From Micromonospora marina (lineage in GTDB: Bacteria; Actinomycetota; Actinomycetes; Mycobacteriales; Micromonosporaceae): DNA of 64,000 nt. Positions within the stretch are counted from its first letter, which is position 1. Each line of letters begins with the position of its first letter. Location: positions 55,273-119,272 of the forward strand of contig NZ_FMCV01000022.1 of NCBI RefSeq assembly GCF_900091565.1. Reading direction: 5' to 3'. The position numbers and the translations under genes were made by a program. The notes beneath the pieces are model-generated. The model worked only from the letters and a program-made list of their open reading frames with translations. It had not been told where the DNA came from and made no database searches. Below, one piece after another: positions 7,804-14,791 of this stretch.

Positions 7804-8957
7804 GGCAGCGCACCCACCGGCGGCCCGTCGAGCAGCGGCGCGGTCTGGTCGTCCGCACCGGCGGCCCGAGGCAGCAGGAAAGCGTGCCGCGGATCCCAGT
7901 GCGCGGTCACCGCCGTACCGACGGCGAGCCGCCCGCCCAGCCCGCTGTTAGCGGCGAACGCGGACAGTTCGCTGCCCCACGCGGTGCGCACCAGGTACTG
8001 GGTGCTCACCCCGACGTAGGAGGTGTCGGTGACGACGCCGCCGACGTGCTGGTGCCCGGCCGGCACGCGGTCCGGGCCGTCGGCCAGGTGCAGCTTCTCC
8101 GGACGTACGCCGAGGAAGGCCGGACCGTCGGTGAGCCGGGCCCGGCCGGCGGGCACGGAGTAACGCGCGCCGTGCGCCGTGACCAGCACGTCGTCGGCGG
8201 CGCGACCGCCGGCGTCGGCGGCGAGCAGGTTGGACTGACCGAGGAAGTTCGCCACGAACGCGGTGGCCGGGTACTCGTAGATGTCGGCGGGTGCGCCGAG
8301 TTGCTCGATCCGGCCGGCGTTCATCACCGCGACCGTGTCGGCCATCGTCATGGCCTCCTCCTGGTCGTGGGTGACGTGCACGAACGTGATGCCCACCTCG
8401 GTCTGGATCCGCTTCAGCTCGATCTGCATCTGCCGGCGCAGCTTGAGGTCGAGCGCGCCGAGCGGTTCGTCGAGCAGCAGCACCTGTGGGTGGTTGATGA
8501 GCGCCCGGGCCAGCGCGACGCGCTGCTGCTGCCCGCCGGAGAGCTGGGCCGGGCGGCGCCGGCCGTACCCTTCGAGCTGGACCAGCGCGAGCATCCGCTC
8601 GACCTGGTCGCCCACCTTGCGGATGCCGCGGCGGCGCAGCCCGAACGCCACGTTCTCGTGGATGTCCAGGTGCGGGAAGAGGGCGTAGCTCTGGAACACG
8701 GTGTTGACCGGCCGCCTGTACGGTCGCAGCCCGGCGATGTCCTGCTCGCCGAGCAGCACCTTCCCGCTGGTGGGCTGTTCCAGCCCGGCGATCATCCGCA
8801 GCGTGGTGGTCTTGCCGCAGCCGGACGCGCCGAGCAGGGCGAAGAACGAGCCCTGCGGGACGGCGAGGGTGAGGTCGTCGACGGCGGTGAAGACGCCGAA
8901 CCGCTTGGTCAGGTCGACCAGTCGCAGGTCACCGGCCGGGGGCTGCTGCCCCTTCAC
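7800..8957 (-). CDS. Polyamine-type ABC transporter ATP-binding protein (PotA-like)
   Basis: This 385-residue ATPase energises the transporter. Visible motifs are Walker A GASGCGKT at 43-50, signature LSGGQQQR at 139-146, Walker B VLLLDEP at 159-165, and H-loop VTHDQEEAM with His197. A C-terminal TOBE-like domain of about 150 residues (FLGVRPEKLHL) is usual for the PotA/MalK group. The GTG at 8957 is chosen because it overlaps the binding-protein stop as GTGA; upstream extension would run through that gene in another frame. Confidence 0.92.
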   Translation of the reverse strand: MKGQQPPAGDLRLVDLTKRFGVFTAVDDLTLAVPQGSFFALLGASGCGKTTTLRMIAGLEQPTSGKVLLGEQDIAGLRPYRRPVNTVFQSYALFPHLDIHENVAFGLRRRGIRKVGDQVERMLALVQLEGYGRRRPAQLSGGQQQRVALARALINHPQVLLLDEPLGALDLKLRRQMQIELKRIQTEVGITFVHVTHDQEEAMTMADTVAVMNAGRIEQLGAPADIYEYPATAFVANFLGQSNLLAADAGGRAADDVLVTAHGARYSVPAGRARLTDGPAFLGVRPEKLHLADGPDRVPAGHQHVGGVVTDTSYVGVSTQYLVRTAWGSELSAFAANSGLGGRLAVGTAVTAHWDPRHAFLLPRAAGADDQTAPLLDGPPVGALP

Positions 8958-10138
8958 GCGCCGATCACCTGCTGGAACTTGGTCTCGTACTCCTTCTCCT
9001 GCGCTTCGTCGAGCGCCATGAAGACCTTCGCCTTCGACAGCATCGCGTCGTCCGGGAAGATGAGCGGGTTGGTGGCCAGATCCGGGTCGATCTTCTCCAT
9101 CTCGGCCTGCGCGCCCTGCACCGGGCAGATGTAGTTGACGTACGCGGCCAGCTTCGCCGCCACCGCCGGGTCGTAGTAGTGGTTCATCAACGCCTCGGCG
9201 TTGGCCTTGTGGGTGGCCTTGTTCGGCACCAGCATGTTGTCCGACCAGAGCATCACGCCGGACTCGGGCACCACGAACTTGATTTTTTCGTCCTCGAAGC
9301 CGAGCTGGACCACGTCGCCGGACCAGCCGATGCACGCGGCGATGTCGCCCTTGGCCAGGTCGGGCGCGTAGTCGTTGCCGGTGAACCGCCGGATCTGCTT
9401 GCTGTCCACCGCCTTCTTGAGCTTGTTCAGCGCGTCGTCGAACTGGGCGGCGGTGAACTCGGCCGGGTCGTGGCCGAGGGACTGGAGCAGCAGGCCGATG
9501 GTGTCGCGCATCTCCGACAGCACCGTCACCTTGCCCTTGAGGTCGGGGCGGGTGAGCAGTTCGTCGACGGTGCGGATCTCTTTGGTGACGTTGGCGTTGT
9601 ACGCGAGCCCGGCCAGCCCGGACTGCCACGGGACGGCGAGCTGGGTCTCGGCGTCGAAGGAGCGCCCGCGCAGCGACTGCAGCAGGTTCGCCTCGACGTT
9701 CGGCATCTTCGACTTGTCCAGCTTCTGCACCCAGCCGAGGCGGATCATCCGGGCGGCCATCCAGTCGGTGAGCACCATGATGTCCCGGCCGGTGCTCTGA
9801 CACCCGGCGAGCTGGTTGCGCACCTTGCCGAAGAACTCGTTGTTGTCGTTGACGTCCTCGGTGTACGTCACCTGGATGCCCGAGGCGGCGACGAACGCGT
9901 CGAGCGTGGGGCGCTTGGACTCGTCCTTCTCGTCGGTGTCCATGTACTGCGGCCAGTTCGAGAAGGCGACCTTCTTCTCGGTGGCGGACAGATCCTCGCT
10001 CTTGCAGCCGGCTTCGGTCTGCTGGGCGCCCTTGGTCCCGCAGCCGGCCAGGGTGCCCGCGGTGGCGAGCAGCGCGGCCGAGCCGACGGTCCCGGTGAGC
10101 AGACCACGCCGGGTGAGGGTCCGGAGGGGACTACGCAT
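8954..10138 (-). CDS. Polyamine-type ABC transporter substrate-binding lipoprotein (PotD-like)
   Basis: This 394-residue periplasmic-type binding protein is anchored outside the membrane. The N-terminus has twin arginines (TRRGLL) and ends in a lipobox LAGC with the lipidated Cys33, so Tat-dependent export of a lipoprotein is likely. The mature protein follows the PotD/PotF layout (NWPQYMD near the start; FGKVRNQLAG; LPFE-like motifs are not obvious). It leads the transporter operon, and its promoter lies in the 206-base gap shared with the divergent Lrp-type regulator, which contains an inverted repeat at 10253-10268. Confidence 0.91.
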   Translation of the reverse strand: MRSPLRTLTRRGLLTGTVGSAALLATAGTLAGCGTKGAQQTEAGCKSEDLSATEKKVAFSNWPQYMDTDEKDESKRPTLDAFVAASGIQVTYTEDVNDNNEFFGKVRNQLAGCQSTGRDIMVLTDWMAARMIRLGWVQKLDKSKMPNVEANLLQSLRGRSFDAETQLAVPWQSGLAGLAYNANVTKEIRTVDELLTRPDLKGKVTVLSEMRDTIGLLLQSLGHDPAEFTAAQFDDALNKLKKAVDSKQIRRFTGNDYAPDLAKGDIAACIGWSGDVVQLGFEDEKIKFVVPESGVMLWSDNMLVPNKATHKANAEALMNHYYDPAVAAKLAAYVNYICPVQGAQAEMEKIDPDLATNPLIFPDDAMLSKAKVFMALDEAQEKEYETKFQQVIGA

Positions 10139-10252
10139 GTGACGACTCCTTGGGGGGGCATCGTCGGCGGCGGGACGGGGGCGGCGCGCCGGCGGGAGGG
10201 TCAGTGGCGATGGACGACTGATCCTGACATGAGAAAACCTCTCTCACAAGGG

Positions 10253-10268
10253 ATTCCGTTGCCGGAAT
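10253..10268. promoter_or_regulatory. Inverted repeat, candidate operator for the Lrp-type regulator
   Basis: ATTCCGTTGCCGGAAT has perfect six-base arms around TTGC. It lies in the divergent promoter region between the binding-protein gene and the AsnC/Lrp gene. The same GGATTCCGTTG core recurs in a second inverted repeat at 10864-10879, between the regulator and the aminotransferase. The shared core suggests one regulator acting on both sides; this is inference. Confidence 0.5.
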
Positions 10269-10344
10269 AGCCAGTCGCCACGAAATACGCCAGACTGCGC
10301 GGGGCACTACGCTCACCACGGAGAATCGGACACGAGGAGCGTCG

Positions 10345-10857
10345 ATGGTCAACCGGCACCAGGAGATCGGGAACGGCAACCGCCGGGTCACCGTGCGTGA
10401 AGGGGCCAACCACGCTCTGCTCGACGACGTGGCCAAGCAGATCATCGAGCAGCTCCAGGAGGACGGGCGCCGCCCGTACGCGAGCATCGGCAAGGCGGTG
10501 GGCCTCTCCGAGGCGGCGGTACGCCAGCGCGTGCAGCGGCTGCTCGACGCGGGCGTCATGCAGATCGTCGCGGTCACCGATCCGCTCCAGCTCGGCTTCC
10601 CCCGCCAGGCCATGATCGGGCTGCGCACCGACGGCGACCTGGAACCCGTCGCGGACCGGCTGGCCGAGTTCGAGGAGATCGACTACGTCGTGATCACCGC
10701 CGGCTCGTTCGACCTGCTGGCCGAGGTGGTCTGCCGCAACGACGCGCACCTGCTGGAGATCCTGCAGAAGCTGCGCGGCGTGCCCGGGGTGCTCTCCACC
10801 GAGGCGTTCGTCTACCTGAAGCTGCGCAAGCAGACCTACAGCTGGGGTACCGCCTGA
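10345..10857 (+). CDS. Lrp/AsnC family transcriptional regulator
   Basis: This 170-residue regulator has an N-terminal winged helix-turn-helix (KQIIEQLQEDGRRPYASIG, LSEAAVRQRVQRLLDAG) and a C-terminal RAM ligand-binding domain (YVVITAGSFDLLAEVVC). Lrp-type proteins bind DNA as dimers or octamers and respond to amino acids or amines. It lies divergently from the transporter and directly before the aminotransferase, so it probably controls polyamine uptake and use. GAGGAG five bases before the ATG supports the start. Candidate operators flank the gene on both sides. Confidence 0.92.
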   Translation: MVNRHQEIGNGNRRVTVREGANHALLDDVAKQIIEQLQEDGRRPYASIGKAVGLSEAAVRQRVQRLLDAGVMQIVAVTDPLQLGFPRQAMIGLRTDGDLEPVADRLAEFEEIDYVVITAGSFDLLAEVVCRNDAHLLEILQKLRGVPGVLSTEAFVYLKLRKQTYSWGTA

Positions 10858-10863
10858 TGCGGA

Positions 10864-10879
10864 TTCCGTTGACACGGAA
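10864..10879. promoter_or_regulatory. Second inverted repeat with the same core, before the aminotransferase
   Basis: TTCCGTTGACACGGAA has perfect six-base arms TTCCGT/ACGGAA around TGAC. It begins six bases after the regulator stop. It shares GGATTCCGTTG with the inverted repeat at 10253-10268, although the half-site spacing differs by two bases. It probably controls the aminotransferase promoter in the 148-base gap. Confidence 0.48.
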
Positions 10880-11005
10880 GTGATATGGCGCTGAATCCGT
10901 CGCGATGACGCCGACTCGCTTGCCTTATCGGCATCGCCTGTGGGATAACCGTGGGCAGAGCGGCCGGTGTCACCCCTGACCGGCCCGAGACCCGATGGGG
11001 CTGAC

Positions 11006-12352
11006 ATGGCCAACGCCACCGACCACCTGTGGATGCACTTCACCCGCATGGCGAGCTACCCCGCCGGCGAGGTTCCGACGATCGTCCGGGGCGAGGGCGC
11101 GTACGTCTGGGACGCGCAGGGCCGCCGCTACCTGGACGGGCTGGCCGGGCTGTTCGTCGTCAACGCCGGCCACGGCCGCACCGAGCTGGCCGAGGCCGCC
11201 GCCAAGCAGGCCGGCGAGCTGGCCTACTTCCCGCTCTGGTCGTACGCCCACCCGAAGGCGGTCGAACTGGCCGAGAAGATCGCCACGCTCACCCCCGGTG
11301 ACCTGAACCGGGTCTTCTTCACCACCGGCGGTTCCGAGGCCGTCGAGGCGGCGTGGAAGCTGGCCCGGGCCTACTTCAAGCGCACCGGCAAGCCCACCAA
11401 GCACAAGGTCGTCAGCCGGTACATCGCCTACCACGGCACCTCGATGGGCGCGCTGTCGATCACCGGCCTGCCCGGCATCAAGACCGACTTCGAGCCGCTG
11501 GTGCCCGGCGGCATCAAGGTGCCGAACACCAACTTCTACCGGGCTCCGGAGCACGGCGACGACGCCGAGGCGTTCGGCCGCTGGGCCGCCGAGGAGATCG
11601 GCCGGGCGATCGAGCGGGAGGGGCCGGAGACGGTCGCCGCCGTCTTCCTGGAGCCGGTGCAGAACTCCGGCGGCTGCTTCCCGCCGCCGCCCGGCTACTT
11701 CGAGCGGGTACGCGAGATCTGCGACGCGTACGACGTGCTGCTGGTCAGCGACGAGGTGATCTGCTCCTGGGGCCGGCTCGGCGAGTACTTCGGCGCCGTT
11801 CGGTACGGCTACCAGCCGGACATCATCACCACCGCCAAGGGCATCACCTCCGGCTACGCCCCGCTCGGCGCGATGATCGCCAGCGAGCGGCTGATGGAGC
11901 CGTTCCTCACCGAGACCGGCATGTTCGCGCACGGCGTGACGTTCGGCGGCCACCCGGTCTCCTGCGCGGTGGCGCTGGCCAACCTGGAGGTGTTCGCCCG
12001 GGAGGACCTGATCGGGCACGTCCGGACCAACGAGGGCGCGTTCCGGTCCACTCTGGAGAGGCTGCACGACCTGCCGATCGTCGGCGACGTCCGGGGCGAC
12101 GGCTACTTCTACGGCATCGAGCTGGTCAAGGACAAGACGACCCGGGAGACGTTCGACGAGGCCGAGTCCGAGCAGCTGCTGCGCGGCTTCCTGTCCACCG
12201 CGCTGTTCGACGCCGGGCTCTACTGCCGCGCCGACGACCGGGGCGACCCGGTGGTGCAGCTCGCCCCGCCGCTGATCGCCGACCAGCAGCACTTCGACGA
12301 GATCGAGCAGATCCTGCGCGCGGTGCTGACCGAGGCGTGGTCGCGGCTCTGA
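11006..12352 (+). CDS. Class III aminotransferase, putrescine/omega-amino acid type
   Basis: This 448-residue PLP enzyme of the class III (ornithine/acetylornithine) fold resembles putrescine-pyruvate or gamma-glutamylputrescine aminotransferases of the SpuC type. Visible motifs include TTGGSEAVEAAWKLA (cofactor phosphate cup), LVSDEVICSWGR, and TTAKGITSGYAPLGA with the Schiff-base lysine. It would convert putrescine or a related amine plus an oxo acid to an aldehyde. The ATG at 11006 gives the normal family N-terminus; an in-frame upstream start at 10967 lacks support. It sits downstream of the Lrp-type gene with a candidate operator between them. Confidence 0.88.
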   Translation: MANATDHLWMHFTRMASYPAGEVPTIVRGEGAYVWDAQGRRYLDGLAGLFVVNAGHGRTELAEAAAKQAGELAYFPLWSYAHPKAVELAEKIATLTPGDLNRVFFTTGGSEAVEAAWKLARAYFKRTGKPTKHKVVSRYIAYHGTSMGALSITGLPGIKTDFEPLVPGGIKVPNTNFYRAPEHGDDAEAFGRWAAEEIGRAIEREGPETVAAVFLEPVQNSGGCFPPPPGYFERVREICDAYDVLLVSDEVICSWGRLGEYFGAVRYGYQPDIITTAKGITSGYAPLGAMIASERLMEPFLTETGMFAHGVTFGGHPVSCAVALANLEVFAREDLIGHVRTNEGAFRSTLERLHDLPIVGDVRGDGYFYGIELVKDKTTRETFDEAESEQLLRGFLSTALFDAGLYCRADDRGDPVVQLAPPLIADQQHFDEIEQILRAVLTEAWSRL

Positions 12353-12357
12353 CGCCG

Positions 12358-12490
12358 ATGACCGACTACCGGCACCTGTCTGTACCGGCTGTCCGGCCTG
12401 GACGAACGGCTGACCCCGCGAGCCGGGTTGCCCGGCGACACGGACGCCACGTGGCGATCGTGGGCACCGGGTAGACCGGGCTGTGGACGG
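12358..12490 (+). pseudogene. Decayed N-terminus of a second FAD-dependent oxidoreductase
   Basis: The stretch starts MTDYRHLS, then needs a frame change to read RLSGLDERLTPRAGLPGDTD, and another to read VAIVGTG-TGLWT, where a TAG at 12472-12474 replaces the expected tyrosine. Together these reproduce the start and dinucleotide motif (VGxGYxGLWT) of glycine oxidase/PuuB-type flavoproteins. The homology stops near 12490. Two frameshifts, one nonsense codon and loss of the remaining roughly 400 codons mark a relic. Its position five bases after the aminotransferase stop suggests it was once that gene's operon partner. Confidence 0.72.
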
Positions 12491-12644
12491 GCGCGGATCG
12501 ACGCCAGTTCGGGGTGGTGGCGGGGTCCAGGCGGGTGGGATGGCCCCACCTCCCCGTGCTGGTGTTGACCTTGACCTGGCTGGCACGTGGCCGACCAGCG
12601 CGACCTTCACGGTCGACCGATGGCGCGGGTCGGTGGTGGGTGGG

Positions 12645-13022
12645 TCAGTGGTGCGGCGGCGGGATCACCCGGAGGTGGCCTCGGCGGCCCTGCTGGGGGC
12701 TCTGGTGGGGCTTGGTGGTGGGCTCGTCCTCCGGGGGACGGGGCGGAGCCGGGCGGGCGGCCTCGCGTACCGCCTCGGCCAGCGCCACCAGGTCGTCGGT
12801 GGTGGGCGGCGGCGGCTCGAACTCGCCCTCGTGCCGCACCACGTCCCAGCCGCGCGGGGCGGTCAGACTGCGGGCGTGCGGCTCACACAGGTCGTACGTG
12901 TGCGGTTCGGCGAACGCCGCGAGCGGCCCCACCACCGCCGTCGACTCGTTGTAGACATAGGTCAATGTGGCGACCGCTTGCCGGGGGCAGCCGTTACGGG
13001 AGCAGCGCCGTGGTGACCTCAC
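12645..13022 (-). CDS. DUF3499 family protein
   Basis: This 125-residue actinobacterial protein of unknown biochemical role has a possible zinc site formed by Cys7 and Cys12 (CSRNGC) with Cys46 and His49 (LCEPH). The C-terminal half is proline-rich and probably disordered. The GTG at 13022 gives the usual MRSPRRCSRNGCP start of the family. It lies in the conserved actinobacterial block with the zincin-like protein and WhiB and is divergent from the former. The 155 bases after the flavoprotein relic (12491-12644), downstream of this gene's stop, hold no recognisable gene. Confidence 0.88.
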   Translation of the reverse strand: MRSPRRCSRNGCPRQAVATLTYVYNESTAVVGPLAAFAEPHTYDLCEPHARSLTAPRGWDVVRHEGEFEPPPPTTDDLVALAEAVREAARPAPPRPPEDEPTTKPHQSPQQGRRGHLRVIPPPHH

Positions 13023-13175
13023 GGCGGCAGGGTATCCCCATTACCGGGTCCGGCGCACCGCTTCGCGTTACGACACGCCCGTCATGGTGATCACAATTCT
13101 TTCGTTCGGCGCACCGGCACGCCGGACGGCCGCGCGACGGCGGGTGGACCGCCGGCCCGGGCTACCCTGTGCGTC

Positions 13176-13625
13176 ATGACGAGCCCCCAGAACCGCCGCC
13201 CCGGCTCCGGCCGGCGCACCCACCGTGACCGGCACGGTCGCGGGCTGCGCGGGCGACTGGTGCCGGCCACGGTGCCCCTGGCGCGGACGAAGGCCGAGGT
13301 CTTCGACGATCTGGTGCTCGACACGGTGGAGACGCTCGAACGCCGGTTCGCCAAGGAGTTGGCCGGGGTGGAGTTCGCGGTCGAGGACGTCCCGCCGGAT
13401 CTGAACGTCTACGACTCGGACGTGCTGGAGGACGGCGAGGTGCCACTCGCCCGGCTGCTGCCCGGGCGGCCCGGCCGCCAGGAGGTGCCGCCGCGGATCG
13501 TGCTCTACCGGCGGCCGCTGGAGTTCCGCGCGATGGACCGCGAGGACCTCGCCGACCTGGTGCACGACGTGATCATCGAGCAGGTGGCGAATCTGCTCGG
13601 GGTCGACCCGGACGAGCTGGCCTGA
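13176..13625 (+). CDS. Zincin-like metallopeptidase family protein with a degenerate active site
   Basis: This 149-residue protein belongs to the actinobacterial 'metallopeptidase family' (zincin-like, PF06262 type). After a basic N-terminal tail it reads VFDDLVLDTVETLERRF...LAGVEFAVEDVP, and near the C-terminus HDVIIEQVANLLGVDPDEL. The family's catalytic HExxH would sit at IIEQVANLLG, where both histidines are absent. So a zinc protease activity is not supported by the residues, and a structural or regulatory role is more likely. It is encoded next to DUF3499 and convergent with whiB, an arrangement common in actinobacteria. Confidence 0.82.
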   Translation: MTSPQNRRPGSGRRTHRDRHGRGLRGRLVPATVPLARTKAEVFDDLVLDTVETLERRFAKELAGVEFAVEDVPPDLNVYDSDVLEDGEVPLARLLPGRPGRQEVPPRIVLYRRPLEFRAMDREDLADLVHDVIIEQVANLLGVDPDELA

Positions 13626-13642
13626 CGACGGGGCGCCGCCCT

Positions 13643-13663
13643 CCGGCCGGACGCGCCGGCCGG
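13643..13663. terminator. Hairpin between convergent zincin-like gene and whiB
   Basis: CCGGCCGG-ACGCG-CCGGCCGG forms a perfect eight-pair stem with a five-base loop in the 95 bases between the two convergent stops. There is no T-tract, which is usual for actinobacterial terminators. It could serve both genes. Confidence 0.5.
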
Positions 13664-13720
13664 ACGGCGACCCGGGTCCGGGTCCGGGCGGCCCCCACCG
13701 CCCGTGGACCCGTACGTGGA

Positions 13721-13981
13721 TCAGGCGGCGACCCGCCGCTTGAGCTTGCGCCGCTCCCGCTCGGAGAGGCCACCCCAGATTCCGAACCGCTCGTCGTGGC
13801 CGAGCGCGTACTCCAGGCATTCCGTCTTCACTTCGCACCGCGAGCAGATGCGCTTCGCCTCGCGGGTCGAGCCGCCCTTCTCGGGAAAGAACGCCTCCGG
13901 GTCGGTCTGCGAGCAGAGCGCTCGCTCCTGCCACTCCGGCGCGTTCCCGAGCAGGTCGGCCACCTCGAGCTGGCCGTCCAT
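13721..13981 (-). CDS. whiB: WhiB-family iron-sulfur transcriptional regulator
   Basis: This 86-residue Wbl protein has four cysteine ligands, Cys23, Cys46, Cys49 and Cys55, for a 4Fe-4S cluster. It also has the GIWGG turn at 67-71 and a basic C-terminal tail (ERERRKLKRRVAA) for DNA binding. The sequence is closest to the WhiB/WhmD (WhiB2) group needed for sporulation septation in Streptomyces. These proteins act with the principal sigma factor and WhiA. GGAGG five bases before the ATG fixes the start. The long upstream gap contains a perfect 16-base palindrome at 14097-14112. Confidence 0.9.
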   Translation of the reverse strand: MDGQLEVADLLGNAPEWQERALCSQTDPEAFFPEKGGSTREAKRICSRCEVKTECLEYALGHDERFGIWGGLSERERRKLKRRVAA

Positions 13982-14096
13982 CGATTGCCTCCTTGTCGCG
14001 CACCGGCGTCATTCGCCGCTGCAACCCCCCACGCGAAAGGCGTGCCTGTCCGTACGGTCACTATTTGTTGCGTTCCGTGCGAACAACCCCATTCAA

Positions 14097-14112
14097 ATTA
14101 CACGCGTGTAAT
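14097..14112. promoter_or_regulatory. Perfect 16-base palindrome upstream of whiB
   Basis: ATTACACGCGTGTAAT is a perfect palindrome 116 bases upstream of the whiB start. It sits in an unusually AT-rich part of the 459-base gap 13982-14440. A second, imperfect inverted repeat (GTTG.GTTC ... GAAC.AAC) lies at about 14067-14087, nearer the gene. The form is that of a homodimer operator; the regulator is not identifiable. The rest of the gap holds no supported gene. Confidence 0.55.
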
Positions 14113-14440
14113 GCGTGCGCCGTCAAGCCAAACTTGATAATGGAGTCGCCCTCCCGACACGTCCGGGACGACCGCCGCGGCCGCCCGTAGCCTCGCAACC
14201 TGCCCTATCGATTCAGACCCCGGACGAGTAACGCCCTCCCCGGCGAGTTGCCGGAAGTTTTCTGCCGTGGCGTATCGCCGACAGGCCGGCCGGACGCCCC
14301 CGCCGGCCGCTCGTACCAAGATCAGAATTGGTGGGGCACAGGGTAACCCGCTTCCCGCGGCACCGCCCGTCGGGCCGTCCAACGCCGACCGCGTCCCGTC
14401 CATCATGTGGACGGGACGCGGGTTCGGCGCGACTGACGAC

Positions 14441-14779
14441 TCAGTCCACGCGGGCCGGCGAGCTGGTGGGCCAGACGAATTCGGCGACGGACCCGCCGGT
14501 GACCGAGACCGCGCCGGCGGACGTACTCTCGTCCCACCAGACGGTATAAACACCCGCCTCCAGATCCGGGTAGACGGCACTGTGGAACACCCCGTCGCGG
14601 ACGTGCCGCTCGCGTACGGCAGAGTGGGTCCGCGGGCCGTCGAGGCCCACGCGGCTGATTTCGATCTCCCGGCCGCGCAGGTCCCGCCCGGTGTGGATGA
14701 TCAGGGCGCCCCGGTCGCCGCCCAGGTCGAGCACGACGCTGCCGACCTCCGACGGGCCGAGATCGTGGTGGTGTGACAT
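14441..14779 (-). CDS. Conserved small protein of unknown function, DUF4331-linked
   Basis: This 112-residue protein has a histidine-rich start (MSHHHDLGPSEVGS) followed by alternating beta-type segments (GSVVLDLGGDRGALIIHTG, AGVYTVWW, GAVSVTGGSVAEFVWP), suggesting a small beta-sandwich. No signal peptide or membrane helix is seen. I do not recognise a characterised family. It follows the DUF4331 gene by 12 bases on the same strand and probably belongs to its operon. Names such as phospholipase sometimes given to similar proteins are not supported by any catalytic motif here. Confidence 0.7.
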   Translation of the reverse strand: MSHHHDLGPSEVGSVVLDLGGDRGALIIHTGRDLRGREIEISRVGLDGPRTHSAVRERHVRDGVFHSAVYPDLEAGVYTVWWDESTSAGAVSVTGGSVAEFVWPTSSPARVD

Positions 14780-14791
14780 CAGCCGCTCCCG

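Noticed and set aside
7800..9803. 667-residue frame suggesting a binding protein-ATPase fusion
   Set aside because: Residues before the GTG at 8957 are an out-of-frame reading of the substrate-binding lipoprotein gene. Two separate coupled genes are present.
10970..12610. 546-residue minus-strand open frame over the aminotransferase
   Set aside because: A GC-rich antisense frame without family features; the plus-strand gene is a complete class III aminotransferase.
12645..14440. Idea that the DUF3499-whiB block is a mobile or accessory island
   Set aside because: The gene order is a common actinobacterial one and base composition matches the surroundings; only the DUF4331 cluster next to it looks variable.
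14441..14779. Phospholipase annotation for the 112-residue protein
   Set aside because: No phospholipase motif, signal peptide or catalytic histidine-aspartate arrangement is visible.
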